From positions 1 through 64,000 of the forward strand of contig QKYL01000187.1 in assembly GCA_003255745.1 (NCBI GenBank): a stretch of DNA of 64,000 bases. Reading direction: 5' to 3'. The DNA is from Paracoccus saliphilus (GTDB taxonomy: Bacteria > Pseudomonadota > Alphaproteobacteria > Rhodobacterales > Rhodobacteraceae). This document shows, in pieces, positions 42,137-51,661 of this stretch (positions are counted from its first letter, which is position 1; each line of letters opens with the position of its first letter). Made by a program: the position numbers and the translations under genes. The notes beneath the pieces are model-generated. The model ran no database searches, was not told the DNA's origin, and saw nothing but the letters and a program-made list of their open reading frames with translations.

Positions 42137-44325
42137 CGCCAGAACCTCCCCCAGCCTTCGTAAAGATCGACCGTGTGGCTGTCGCGCACCCGGTCGTAAA
42201 GCCGGCCGTTCACGTTCAGCCGCGCTCCGCCATCCCGTGACAACGACCGCAGGTTGGTGGAAACCCGGTCGCGCGAGGCCTGACCGGTGGCCCAGCCAAT
42301 CGGGATCGACAGCGTGATTCCCTTGTCAAAGCTGCCCTCGCCGAACTCGTCGGCGCTGAGGTCGGTCTTGGTCGCATAGGCACCGACCTGCCAGCCATTA
42401 GCGAATTCGCGCGCCAGCGTCACCGTGGCCCCCACGTCGCCGGCCAGGTACTTGCCCACGTCCAACTGGGCGGTAAAGCCTTCGGTGAATTCGTAATAGG
42501 CCGAGACATGGCCGGTCGTGACCTCGTAGTCGCGGAAGTCGAAAAGCTGGTCGAAGTCGCGCTTTCTGACGCGGTTGACCTCGGCTCCGAATGCCAGTTG
42601 GGAATTGGCGGGCTTCCACAGCGCCTCGGTTGAGACGCCACCGAAGGACCGCTCCAGCAGGCCGATCGTCACGCGGGTATAGACCGTCGATGTGGGCTTG
42701 GCATACCAGGCCAGGGTCGCCTCGGGGATCACCGGGCTGGAATTCCCGGTATACATCCGCGTGTCCGACCGCACCCGCGGCACGCCTTCGGGCGTGGTTT
42801 CCAGACTGGGATCGGCCTCGTATTCCTCGGGCGTGTAATATTCACCGCGCGTGCCGGGCAGACCGATGGCGGGACCGCGTTGGCCGATATCGCCGAAGGC
42901 CCGCTGGCGCAGCGCCCCGGTGGCGACCAGGCCCGGAGTGATCTCGTAGCTGGCGCGGGCTTCGGCGCCGACCTCGTGGGTCAGCCCGTCCTCGGCGCTG
43001 AAGATGCCCAGATCCAGGTAGGGCTTCACCGACCAGCGGAAGCGCGGATAGATCCCGTCCGTGGGCACCAGCCCCGGCGCGCGGGGCGGGGCATCGGTCA
43101 GGCTGGCCGCGGCCGCGATCCGGGCGGCATCGGTGTTCTCCAGCCGCTCGACATCCGAGCGGCGCAGGGTGACCGATGACGTGGGCATCCCGTCGGTGGT
43201 CGATGTGATCACGAAGGTCTCGACCGAAGGCGGCAGCGCGCGGGTCATCAGCCGCGCCGTGCGCCCGATGGCCTCGGCTTGGTTGATGTAGCGCAGGTTG
43301 CGCAGCCGGACCTCGGCCCGGTTTGCCGACAGGGCCATCGATTCCAGCCGCTGGCCTTCCTTGGCCATGGCGTCGCCAAGCGCCTTCTGGATCGCAGGTT
43401 GCGCCGTCGGGTCCTGGGACCAGGCGCCGGACCAGCCTTCGGGATCGGCCGCGGGGGACGGACGCGGACGCACCGGCGCAGGGGCCTTTTCGAGGCCCGA
43501 GGGATAAGCCGCCTCGCGCGGGTTCAGCGCGACCGTGACCTGGGCACCGATCGTCTCGCCGCCAATGGCGTAGATTCCGGCCGAGTAATTGCGGCCGATC
43601 TGATAGTTGGCGGCCAGGTTCAGCTTGCTGCCAGGTTCCTTGCCCTGCTGGAACTCCCGGCCGTTGCTGTAGCGGGCCTGGTACCTGTCGTGGGAATATT
43701 CCGCGACCAGGTTCAGCTTGTTGTTCACCTGCCAGCTGACGGAGCCGAAAGGCTTGGCGCCGCCGCTGAACCACTGGTCCACGTTCGGGGTACCACCATT
43801 GTCGTTGACATCGATGACGCGCGGCTTGCCGGCCAGCGCACCCCAGCCCAAACCCGCGCTGACGCGGATCGAGGGCGTCACCGACCGCGTTGCGACAATG
43901 TATTCGCCCGAATAAACGCCCGTCCCCAGAAAGTCCTGCAACCCCACCGCGACCGCAGGGCGCCATCCCTCTTCGCCCAGCACCTGATAGCGCAGGTCCA
44001 GCGAGCGGTCCGAAATGAAACCTTCGTTGCGATAGTCGTTGATGCCGTCAACGCGGGCATAGCGCAGCACCCCCGTCAGCCCCGGCAGCGCCTGGAAGAA
44101 GACGTTGCCGCGCCGCGCATAGTCGGACCAGGACAGCGTCGCGCCCAGGGTGCCGTCGGGCAGGGTTTCCGCTGTCGGCGTGTCGATCCCGCCGGGCAGG
44201 CCATAGGTGGACATCGCGCGTCCCAGCAGCGGGTCCGCGGTTGCGGTGCCGCTGCCTGACCCAAGCACCAGGGTGATCGGCAGGGTGGTCGCCATCAGCT
44301 GGCGGATAAGGCGCGATCGGCGCAT
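42133..44325 (-). CDS. yjbH: YjbH domain outer-membrane beta-barrel protein
   Basis: A 730-residue protein with a signal peptide (about residues 1-30). It starts TYGLPGGIDTPTAETLPDGTLGATLSWSD (in pieces), the YjbH hallmark, and continues with many alternating aromatic/polar strands such as GVYSGEYIVATR and SVSWQVNNKLNLVAEYS that suggest outer-membrane barrels, one in each half, joined by a periplasmic domain (about residues 290-420). It ends in an aromatic residue pattern (WGRFWR). With yjbF it probably serves polysaccharide export. A biosynthetic cluster is absent from the window. Confidence 0.85.
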   Translation of the reverse strand: MRRSRLIRQLMATTLPITLVLGSGSGTATADPLLGRAMSTYGLPGGIDTPTAETLPDGTLGATLSWSDYARRGNVFFQALPGLTGVLRYARVDGINDYRNEGFISDRSLDLRYQVLGEEGWRPAVAVGLQDFLGTGVYSGEYIVATRSVTPSIRVSAGLGWGALAGKPRVIDVNDNGGTPNVDQWFSGGAKPFGSVSWQVNNKLNLVAEYSHDRYQARYSNGREFQQGKEPGSKLNLAANYQIGRNYSAGIYAIGGETIGAQVTVALNPREAAYPSGLEKAPAPVRPRPSPAADPEGWSGAWSQDPTAQPAIQKALGDAMAKEGQRLESMALSANRAEVRLRNLRYINQAEAIGRTARLMTRALPPSVETFVITSTTDGMPTSSVTLRRSDVERLENTDAARIAAAASLTDAPPRAPGLVPTDGIYPRFRWSVKPYLDLGIFSAEDGLTHEVGAEARASYEITPGLVATGALRQRAFGDIGQRGPAIGLPGTRGEYYTPEEYEADPSLETTPEGVPRVRSDTRMYTGNSSPVIPEATLAWYAKPTSTVYTRVTIGLLERSFGGVSTEALWKPANSQLAFGAEVNRVRKRDFDQLFDFRDYEVTTGHVSAYYEFTEGFTAQLDVGKYLAGDVGATVTLAREFANGWQVGAYATKTDLSADEFGEGSFDKGITLSIPIGWATGQASRDRVSTNLRSLSRDGGARLNVNGRLYDRVRDSHTVDLYEGWGRFWR

Positions 44326-44439
44326 CGGCGGGCTTCCTTTCGGCAGGCGGAGCGATCCGGGGGGCAGGGCGTCCCCCTTTGAAGTGGCAGGCTTTCCGGC
44401 ACGGATCGAGACACGAGATCGTGACCGCGCGGGGCGGGA

Positions 44440-45039
44440 TCAGCCGGCGGGCGTCTTGGCCGGTTCCTGGGCTGCCGCCGTGGCGGGCGCGGGCGCAGCA
44501 GCGGGCGCAGGTTGGGCAGGGGTCCCGCAGCCGGTATGGCTCTGGCCGCTGACAGTCAGACGCGCGGTCAGCGGAAAGCGTTTGCCAGACATGCTGTCCC
44601 GGCACCTGGCCGCGCGCAGGTTCACGACGAAAGGCCGGCCTTCCAGCACCCCGATATATTCCACGCCGTTGTTGAAGGTCAGGCGGTTGACCTGGATCTG
44701 CCGCCCCTCCTCGTCCTCGGGCGTGCGGTAGGTGGCCGTGTTCCCGGCGATGTCGACGCTCCAGAAAGGCTCGTTCCCGCGCGCGGCGAACGCGGTGTTG
44801 CGATAGGTCAGCGGCTCGACGGTGGGCACGGGCTTGGGGGCCGCGCCGCCGGTTTCGATCGGTTGAACCAGGGGCGAGACGGCAGGCGGGCGCGGACCTT
44901 CGGGAACCTCGGGTTCCGCCGCGCCGGCATCAAGACCGATATTGCGGCGCAGGTCGGTCATGGCCGTGCTGTCGCAGGCGGCCAGGGGAAGGGACATCAG
45001 CGCAAGAAGCGCGAAGCGCGGGAACAGACGCGGAAACAT
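44440..45039 (-). CDS. COG3650-like lipoprotein
   Basis: A 199-residue lipoprotein; the lipobox LAAC puts Cys at about residue 22. A Pro-rich stretch leads to a conserved domain (about residues 85-175) with GNEPFWSVDIAGNTATYRTP and FVVNLRAARCRDSMSGKRFPLTA (in pieces), features of the COG3650 group often found beside META/HslJ domains. An Ala/Pro-rich tail ends the protein. Function unknown, probably envelope stress related. The ATG at 45039 was chosen because it starts the signal peptide. A 114-base gap separates it from yjbH. Confidence 0.75.
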   Translation of the reverse strand: MFPRLFPRFALLALMSLPLAACDSTAMTDLRRNIGLDAGAAEPEVPEGPRPPAVSPLVQPIETGGAAPKPVPTVEPLTYRNTAFAARGNEPFWSVDIAGNTATYRTPEDEEGRQIQVNRLTFNNGVEYIGVLEGRPFVVNLRAARCRDSMSGKRFPLTARLTVSGQSHTGCGTPAQPAPAAAPAPATAAAQEPAKTPAG

Positions 45040-45296
45040 GGGGCTTTGGCCTTCTGGTGCGGTCGGGATCACTGTTGAACCAGCGTTACCAACCACACGC
45101 CCGGCGGGCAAGCGGTTCGCCCAAGGCCCGGCCGCGGCTGCGCAGGCCCCCGCCAAAGGCGGAGAACCGACCAGCCAACCACGACAAAGAAATAATGTTT
45201 GTTTATTTGGCGGGCCAAATATGCGTCGATCCTGTTTTCCAAGTTGTGTTAAAAGGGAAAGCCGGAAAGGTTGAAGTAGAAGAAACCTCCCTCACG

Positions 45297-46397
45297 ATGA
45301 GCTTCATGACGTCGCCTGCGCGCCCTCGACTGTTAGCCAACGCATCCCACGAGGTGGTCGAGTTCTCGTGGACGGATGGGCGGATGGCGCAGGCGATCGC
45401 CGGTTTCGACTGGTCCAGAACCCCGCTGGGGCCGATCGGGGGCTGGCCGGTGTCGATGATGGCGGCTCTGCGCATCATGCTGGGGCAGCGCCACCCGGTC
45501 TGCATGTTCTGGGGACCTGATTTGATCCTGCTGTACAACGACGCCTATGCACCCGCGCTGGGTCGCAGGGAGGCGCGGGCCTTGGGTCAGCCCTTCCGCC
45601 GGATCTGGGCCGATATCTGGGACGAGGTGCAGCCGCTGGTCGACGAGGCCCTGTCAGGGCGCGGCACCTATTCCGAGGAAATGCGCCTGATCATGACCCG
45701 CAACGGGTTCGAAGAGGAAACCTTCTGGACCTTCAGCTATAACCCTCTTTACGACAACGACGGCAGGGTGGCGGGGCTGATGGCGATCACGGTCGAGGTC
45801 ACGCCGGTGGTGATGGCGCGGCGCAACCAGCAGATCATGCAGCAGGAATTACTGCACCGGGTCAAGAACATCCTGTCGGTCACCTCCACCGTCGTGACCT
45901 CCAGCCTGCGCACCGCCGGCAGCATCGAGGAGGCGCGCGACAGCGTCGGCGCCCGCATCATGGCCTTGGCACGGTCGCAGGGTTTGTTCACCGGCCTTGG
46001 CCATTGTGCCGACATCACCGAAGTGACGGCCCAGGCCATCGGGGCACATCTGGACGGCAGCGACCGCATCCGCCTGTCCGGTCCTTCGGTGCCGCTCAGT
46101 TCGCAGCAGGCGGTGGGGGTTTCACTGGCGCTTTACGAACTGGCGACGAACGCGGCCAAATACGGGGCCCTGTCGGTCCCCGAGGGCGCGGTTGACCTGT
46201 GGTGGTCGGTGGAGGGCAACGATTTCGAACTGGACTGGCGCGAAAGCGGCGGGCCCGGGGTCGTCGCGCCCGAGCACGAGGGCTTTGGGTCCAGGCTGGT
46301 CAACGCCATCGTCCCCGCCTATTTCGACGGCGAAGGGCAGACCGAATACCTTGATGACGGCCTGCATTACTGGCTGCGCGGGCGGCTGACGCCCTGA
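45297..46397 (+). CDS. HWE-family sensor histidine kinase, orphan
   Basis: A 366-residue cytosolic kinase. A PAS domain (about residues 45-165) includes [21 protein letters not shown]. The phospho-acceptor region reads [16 protein letters not shown] with His187. The ATPase region has [14 protein letters not shown] (N box) and LDWRESGGP (the W-x-E of the HWE group). Such kinases mostly feed the general stress response or light and metal signals. No response regulator, PhyR, NepR or EcfG gene is adjacent. The ATG at 45297 has no good ribosome site and 45306 is an alternative. Confidence 0.85.
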   Translation: MSFMTSPARPRLLANASHEVVEFSWTDGRMAQAIAGFDWSRTPLGPIGGWPVSMMAALRIMLGQRHPVCMFWGPDLILLYNDAYAPALGRREARALGQPFRRIWADIWDEVQPLVDEALSGRGTYSEEMRLIMTRNGFEEETFWTFSYNPLYDNDGRVAGLMAITVEVTPVVMARRNQQIMQQELLHRVKNILSVTSTVVTSSLRTAGSIEEARDSVGARIMALARSQGLFTGLGHCADITEVTAQAIGAHLDGSDRIRLSGPSVPLSSQQAVGVSLALYELATNAAKYGALSVPEGAVDLWWSVEGNDFELDWRESGGPGVVAPEHEGFGSRLVNAIVPAYFDGEGQTEYLDDGLHYWLRGRLTP

Positions 46398-46401
46398 CGC
46401 C

Positions 46402-47784
46402 TCAGCAGTTGGGGACATTGACGGCCAGACCGCCAAGCGAGGTTTCCTTGTATTTCTCGGACATGTCGCGGCCGGTCTGGCGCATTGTCTCGATGGCGGC
46501 GTCCAGGGGCACGATGTGACTGCCGTCCCCGCGCAGCGCCAGACTGGCGGCGCTGACGGCCTTGATCGCGCCCAGGCCGTTCCGTTCGATGCAGGGCACC
46601 TGAACCAGCCCGCGCACGGGGTCGCAGGTCATCCCCAGGTGATGTTCCAGCGCAATCTCGGCAGCGTTCTCGATCTGGCGGGGGGTGCCGCCCAGGACCG
46701 CGGCCAGGCCCGCCGCCGCCATGGCGCTGGCGCTGCCGACCTCGGCCTGGCAGCCGCATTCCGCACCCGAGATGGACGCGTTGTGCTTGATCAACCCGCC
46801 CACAGCCGCCGCCGTCAGCAGGAAATCGGGCAGCAGCCGGTCGGACGCGCCGGGCACGTGGTCCAGCCAATAGCGGATGACGGCGGGCACCGTGCCGGCC
46901 GCGCCGTTGGTTGGGGCGGTGACGACGGCGCCGCCGGCCGCGTTTTCCTCGTTCACGGCCATGGCATAGATCGACATCCAGTCGTTGATCACATGCGGCG
47001 CGGTCAGGTTCATGCCCCGCTCGGCCAGCAGCTTTTCGTGGATGCCGCGCGCGCGGCGGCGGACGTTCAGCCCGCCGGGCAGCGTACCCTCGGCCGCCAG
47101 CCCCCGGTCCATGCAGTCGCGCATGGCGGACCAGATCCGCATCAGCCCCTGGTGCAATTCAGGGGGCGAACGGAAACACAGCTCGTTCTCCTCCTTCATG
47201 CGGGCGATCGACTTGCCCGAGGCCTCGGCCATGGCCAGCATCTGGTCGGCGGTGGCAAAGGGAAAGGGAACGCTGGACGAGGCGTCGCTGCGGTCCTCGT
47301 CCCGGCTGCGGACCAGCTCTTCGTCCGTCATCACGAAGCCGCCGCCGATCGAGTAGAAGACCTGCTGAAGGATCACGTCCCCCTGCGCATCGATGGCCGA
47401 CAGCGACATGCCGTTGGCATGGCCGGGCAGGACGGTGTCATAGTCGAAACGCAGGTCACGGTCGGGATCGAAGGCCAGCGGCCCAAGGTCCGGCGGTGTC
47501 AGCTGGTGCGTCTGGCGGTTCTGCGCCAGGGCGGCCTCGGCCGCATCCATGTCAATGCTGGCCGGGGTGAAGCCTGCAAGACCAAGAATCGTGGCACGGT
47601 CGGTGGCGTGGCCCTTGCCGGTAAAGGCCAGGCTGCCGTGCAGGCTGGCGCGCAGGCCGTGTGCTTGGAATGGCTGCTGGCGCAGCATGTCCAGAAACCG
47701 TGCCGCAGCCACCATCGGCCCCATCGTATGAGACGATGATGGCCCCACGCCCAGCTTGAACAGATCGAAAACCGACAGGAACAT
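46402..47784 (-). CDS. sdaA: L-serine ammonia-lyase
   Basis: Fe-S-dependent enzyme, 460 residues, that deaminates L-serine to pyruvate and ammonia. The N-terminal beta domain has [24 protein letters not shown] (in pieces) and the alpha domain has [20 protein letters not shown] and [18 protein letters not shown], with the cysteines that hold the [4Fe-4S] cluster. AGAGGGG precedes the ATG at 47784. It is convergent with the histidine kinase gene (4 bases between the ends) and divergent from dusB. Confidence 0.96.
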   Translation of the reverse strand: MFLSVFDLFKLGVGPSSSHTMGPMVAAARFLDMLRQQPFQAHGLRASLHGSLAFTGKGHATDRATILGLAGFTPASIDMDAAEAALAQNRQTHQLTPPDLGPLAFDPDRDLRFDYDTVLPGHANGMSLSAIDAQGDVILQQVFYSIGGGFVMTDEELVRSRDEDRSDASSSVPFPFATADQMLAMAEASGKSIARMKEENELCFRSPPELHQGLMRIWSAMRDCMDRGLAAEGTLPGGLNVRRRARGIHEKLLAERGMNLTAPHVINDWMSIYAMAVNEENAAGGAVVTAPTNGAAGTVPAVIRYWLDHVPGASDRLLPDFLLTAAAVGGLIKHNASISGAECGCQAEVGSASAMAAAGLAAVLGGTPRQIENAAEIALEHHLGMTCDPVRGLVQVPCIERNGLGAIKAVSAASLALRGDGSHIVPLDAAIETMRQTGRDMSEKYKETSLGGLAVNVPNC

Positions 47785-48013
47785 GGCAACCCCTCTTGCG
47801 CTTGTTGCGCCATCCAATCACGACGGGCTCGGCACCGCCATGCCTGCCCGTCATTCGTCCAAGGGTTGCACCGGACAACCTTGAACGACGCCTGATGAAA
47901 AAATACGCAGGCTGACTATACTATAGGCAACTGGGACCAGCCTGCGAAACGGGCAGGCCGGGTGCCCGCTGCCCTTCTTGCAGGCGGACCGCCCCAAGGT
48001 GAAGGAACATGAT
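47785..48013. promoter_or_regulatory. Divergent regulatory gap between sdaA and dusB-ntrBC
   Basis: The gap contains an AT-rich island at about 47895-47930 with CTATACTATAG, a short palindrome that includes a TATACT, the best -10-like element for dusB-ntrB-ntrC transcription. The -35 match is poor. No sigma-54 GG-N10-GC signature was found, in keeping with the sigma-70 type control known for NtrC of Rhodobacter. Confidence 0.35.
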
Positions 48014-49018
48014 ATGCGCTTGCCCGACCCGATCCTGCTTGGCGACACGCCCCTTGGCCCGCCGGTGTTTCTGGCACCGATGGCGGGGATCACCGACGTG
48101 CCGTTCCGCCGGGCCGTGGCGCGGTTCGGTGCCGGGCTGATGGTCAGCGAGATGGTCGCCTCGACCGAAATGGTGACGCCGCGCCCCTCGACCCGCGCCG
48201 CCGTCCGCGCCAAGGCCCTGACCGAGGGCGTGCTGCCCGTCAGCGTCCAGATCGCCGGGCGCGAGGCCGCGCCCATGGCCGAAACCGCGCGCATCGTCCA
48301 AGGCATGGGGGCGCGCGTCATCGACATCAACATGGGCTGCCCTGCCAAGAAGGTCACCGGCGGGCTGTCGGGCGCCGCGCTGATGCGCAACCTGGATCAC
48401 GCGCTGTCGCTGATCGAGGCGGTGGTGGGGGCCGTGCAGGTGCCCGTGACGCTGAAGATGCGCCTTGGCTGGGACGCGGACTGCCTGAACGCCGCCGCCC
48501 TGTCGGCGCGGGCGCGGGATGCGGGGGTGGCGATGCTGACCGTGCATGGCCGGACGCGGGCGCAGTTCTACAAGGGAATGGCGGATTGGGGCGCGATCCG
48601 CGCGGTGGCAAACCTGCCCGACCGGCCGCCGCTGGTCGCCAATGGCGACGTGGTGGACGCGGCCAGCGCGCGGGCCGCGCTGGCGGGGTCGGGGGCCGAT
48701 GCGGTCATGGTCGGGCGCGGGGCGCAGGGGCGGCCCTGGGTGCTGGCGCGGATCGCCCATGATCTGTGGGGATGCCCGGCCCCGGCGGTCCCCCAAGGCG
48801 CGGCCCTGGCCGATCTGGTCGAGGAGCATTACGAGGACATGCTGGATTTCTATGGCCTCGAACTGGGGCTGCGCGTGGCGCGCAAGCATCTGGGTTGGTA
48901 TGCCGAGGCGAATGGCGCCCCTCTGCGGGCCGAGATGCTGCGGGCCGAGACGCAGGCCCAGGCCGTGGCGCTGATCCGCCGCGCCTTTGCCGACGCAGCC
49001 GGAGAGTTCGCCGCATGA
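48014..49018 (+). CDS. dusB: tRNA-dihydrouridine synthase B (NifR3-like)
   Basis: FMN enzyme, 334 residues, that reduces uridine to dihydrouridine in tRNA. VFLAPMAGITDVPFRRAVARFGAG is the N-terminal family signature in pieces. INMGCPAKKVTGGLSGAALM carries the catalytic Cys, and TVHGRTRAQFY and IANGDV-like VANGDVVDAASA bind FMN. In Rhodobacter this gene is called nifR3 and forms an operon with ntrB and ntrC. GAAGGA lies 7 bases before the ATG at 48014. Its stop overlaps ntrB. Confidence 0.96.
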   Translation: MRLPDPILLGDTPLGPPVFLAPMAGITDVPFRRAVARFGAGLMVSEMVASTEMVTPRPSTRAAVRAKALTEGVLPVSVQIAGREAAPMAETARIVQGMGARVIDINMGCPAKKVTGGLSGAALMRNLDHALSLIEAVVGAVQVPVTLKMRLGWDADCLNAAALSARARDAGVAMLTVHGRTRAQFYKGMADWGAIRAVANLPDRPPLVANGDVVDAASARAALAGSGADAVMVGRGAQGRPWVLARIAHDLWGCPAPAVPQGAALADLVEEHYEDMLDFYGLELGLRVARKHLGWYAEANGAPLRAEMLRAETQAQAVALIRRAFADAAGEFAA

Positions 49019-50127
49019 GCTGCCCCCGGCCCCAGGATTTCCGCATGGCGGAGCCCGGACCGGGCTGGGAGGCGCTGCCGCTGCCCGCGTTGATCCTGGA
49101 CGGGCAGGGGCGCGTGGCCGCGATGAATGACGCGGCCGAGATCTGGCTGAACATGTCGCGAAATTCGCTGCTGGGTCGCCTGCTGGACGAGGACGAGATG
49201 GCCACCCGGCTGCGCATCCAGCCGAGCCTGCGCCCCCTGGTCGACCGTATCCGCGTTGTCGAGGAGGCGCTGTACCAGCCCGATGTCAGCTTCGAGATCG
49301 GCGACCGCGCAGGTGGCCACCAGCCGCGTCGGGCGGCCGTGCATGCGGCCCCGGCGCCGGGCGGCCAGGGCGCCTGCAGCCTGCTGATCGTCCCCGCCGA
49401 GGACAGCGCCCGCCAGAGCCGCAACGTCCGCAGCGCCGCCCGCAGCGCCATCGGCATGGCCGAGATGCTGGCGCACGAGATCAAGAATCCCCTGGCGGGC
49501 ATCCGGGGTGCCGCGCAGCTGATGGCGATGAACGCCACGCCCGAGGACCGCGAAATGGCCGAGATGATCGTCAGCGAGTCGCGCCGGATCGTCGCGCTGC
49601 TGGATCAGGTCGAACGCTTTGGCGACACTTCTGCGCCCCGGCTGGGGGCGCTGAACCTGCATGACGTGCTGGAGCAGGTGCGCCGCTCGGCCGCGGTGGG
49701 GTTCGCGCGCGACGTGGCGATCGTCACCGACTACGATCCGTCGCTGCCCATGGCGCTGGCTGATTCGGACCAGCTGATGCAGGTTTGCCTGAACCTGGTG
49801 AAGAACGCGTCCGAGGCGCTGGCCGGCAAGGCGGGCGGAGTGATCCGGCTGCACAGCTTCTACGACCACACGCTGCGCCTGCCCCCGGACGCCGACGACC
49901 CGACCGGCCGCCCGCTGCCCCTGCAGATCGAGATCGAGGACAACGGCCCTGGCTTTCCCCCCGCCATCGCGGATCAGGTTTTCGAGCCCTTCGTGTCGGG
50001 CCGCGAGAACGGCACCGGGCTGGGCCTGGCGCTGGTCAGCAAGATCATCACCGACCACGGCGCGCTGATCCGCGTGGACAGCCGCCCCGGCCGCACCGTG
50101 TTTCGACTTTCCCTGCCCAAGGCATAA
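49015..50127 (+). CDS. ntrB: Nitrogen regulation sensor kinase NtrB (NtrB/GlnL)
   Basis: Cytosolic sensor kinase/phosphatase, 370 residues, that phosphorylates NtrC when nitrogen is low and is switched by PII proteins. A PAS domain (about residues 20-120) is followed by the H box MLAHEIKNPLAGIRG with His154, then VCLNLVKNASEAL (N box), IEIEDNGPGFP (G1) and GTGLGLALVSKI (G2). Its ATG overlaps the dusB stop by 4 bases. PII genes are not in the window. Confidence 0.96.
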   Translation: MSCPRPQDFRMAEPGPGWEALPLPALILDGQGRVAAMNDAAEIWLNMSRNSLLGRLLDEDEMATRLRIQPSLRPLVDRIRVVEEALYQPDVSFEIGDRAGGHQPRRAAVHAAPAPGGQGACSLLIVPAEDSARQSRNVRSAARSAIGMAEMLAHEIKNPLAGIRGAAQLMAMNATPEDREMAEMIVSESRRIVALLDQVERFGDTSAPRLGALNLHDVLEQVRRSAAVGFARDVAIVTDYDPSLPMALADSDQLMQVCLNLVKNASEALAGKAGGVIRLHSFYDHTLRLPPDADDPTGRPLPLQIEIEDNGPGFPPAIADQVFEPFVSGRENGTGLGLALVSKIITDHGALIRVDSRPGRTVFRLSLPKA

Positions 50128-50139
50128 GGACCTGACCCC

Positions 50140-51588
50140 ATGGACGGAACCGTTCTGATCGCCGACGACGACCGCACCATCCGCACGGTGCTGACGCAGG
50201 CGCTGACCCGCGCCGGGTGCCGGGTGCATGCCACGGGCAGCCTGGCGCAGCTGTCGAAATGGGTCGAGGAGGGGCGGGGCGATCTGGTTATCACCGACGT
50301 GATGATGCCCGACGGCAACGGCATCGACCGCATCCCGGCCATCCGGGAGGCGCGGCCCGACCTGCCGGTGATCGTGATCTCGGCCCAGAACACCATCGTC
50401 ACCGCGATCCGCGCGACCGAGGCCGAGGCTTTCGAATACCTGCCCAAGCCTTTCGACCTGCCCGACCTGATGTCCAAGGCGAACCTGGCCCTGTCGCGCC
50501 GCCCGCGCCGCTCGGACACGGTTTCCGAGCCGCTGCCCGCGCCCCGCGAGGCGGCCGATCCCGCCATGCCGTTGATCGGGCACGCGCCCAGCATGCAGGC
50601 GCTGTTCCGCATGGTGGCGCGGGTGCTGAACGCCGATCTGCCGGTGATCATCGCGGGCGAGGCGGGCGTGGGCAAGACCACCATCGCCCGCAGCTTTCAT
50701 GAACTGTCGGACCGGCGCGACCGGGGCCTGGCGGTCCTGACCTCGTCGGATGCCGGCGAGGATGCCATCGCACGGGCGGCCGACAAGGCGATGGGCGGCA
50801 CCATCGTGATCGAAAATCCGGCCGGCTTCGACAGTGCAGCGCAGGCGCGCCTGATCGGCCTGATCGAGGCGATGGAATCGGGTCCTGACCGCGCGCAGGC
50901 GCCGCGCATCGTGTCGACCACAGGCCCCGACCCGCAGGCTGACGTGGCGGGCGGGCGGCTGCGCTCGGACCTTTATTATCGGCTGGCGGGCGTGACGGTC
51001 AGCGTGCCGCCCCTGCGCGCGCGGGTGGACGACATCCTGCCGCTGGCCGCCCACCTGCTGGCCCGTGCCGCGGCCCAGGGCCTGCCCGAACGGATGCTGT
51101 CGGACGAGGCCGCCGCGATGCTGCGCGCCCATCCCTTTCCCGGCAACGTTCGAGAGCTGGAAAACATGATGCGCCGCCTGGCCCTGACCGCCAGCGGCAC
51201 CGCGATCAGCGTGGCCGAGATGCGCGAGGCGCTGACCCAGCAATCGGGCCTGCGCGTGCAGATGCCTGCCCCGGCGAACTTGTCAGGTCCCGCGCCGGGC
51301 GAACCTGTCGCCATGATCGCGATGCCGTCGGCCCATTCACGCCTGTCGGATTCGGTCGAGGCGCATCTGCAGCGTTATTTCGACCTGCATGGCGATGCGC
51401 TGCCGCCGCCGGGCCTTTATGACCGCATCCTGCGCGAGGTCGAACGCCCGTTGCTGCAGGTGGCGCTGGATGCGACCGGCGGAAATCAGCTTCGTTGCGC
51501 GGATCTGCTGGGCATCAACCGCAACACGCTGCGCAAGAAGCTGACCGAGCTGAATATCGAGGTGACACGCCGTCGCAAACTGATGTAA
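50140..51588 (+). CDS. ntrC: Nitrogen response regulator NtrC, GAFTGA-less type
   Basis: DNA-binding response regulator, 482 residues. The receiver domain has the acidic pocket IADDDRT and Asp53 in LVITDVMMPDGNG. The AAA+ domain begins GEAGVGKTTIARSF (Walker A) and contains HPFPGNVRELENMMRRL. The stretch between them, where enhancer-binding proteins carry GAFTGA, is short and lacks the motif. The C-terminus DLLGINRNTLRKKL is a Fis-type helix-turn-helix. In Rhodobacter capsulatus such an NtrC works with sigma-70 polymerase rather than sigma-54, and the same is likely here. Confidence 0.95.
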   Translation: MDGTVLIADDDRTIRTVLTQALTRAGCRVHATGSLAQLSKWVEEGRGDLVITDVMMPDGNGIDRIPAIREARPDLPVIVISAQNTIVTAIRATEAEAFEYLPKPFDLPDLMSKANLALSRRPRRSDTVSEPLPAPREAADPAMPLIGHAPSMQALFRMVARVLNADLPVIIAGEAGVGKTTIARSFHELSDRRDRGLAVLTSSDAGEDAIARAADKAMGGTIVIENPAGFDSAAQARLIGLIEAMESGPDRAQAPRIVSTTGPDPQADVAGGRLRSDLYYRLAGVTVSVPPLRARVDDILPLAAHLLARAAAQGLPERMLSDEAAAMLRAHPFPGNVRELENMMRRLALTASGTAISVAEMREALTQQSGLRVQMPAPANLSGPAPGEPVAMIAMPSAHSRLSDSVEAHLQRYFDLHGDALPPPGLYDRILREVERPLLQVALDATGGNQLRCADLLGINRNTLRKKLTELNIEVTRRRKLM

Positions 51589-51661
51589 AACCGCCACAGG
51601 GGGGCAGCGCAAAGGTCACGCGCGCCCGCAGAAAAGCCGCGAAAGACGGCAAGTGGGGTTT

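Noticed and set aside
50599..50950. Frameshift in ntrC explaining the missing GAFTGA
   Set aside because: The frame is uninterrupted and the flanking AAA+ motifs are in place; GAFTGA absence is known for Rhodobacter NtrC.
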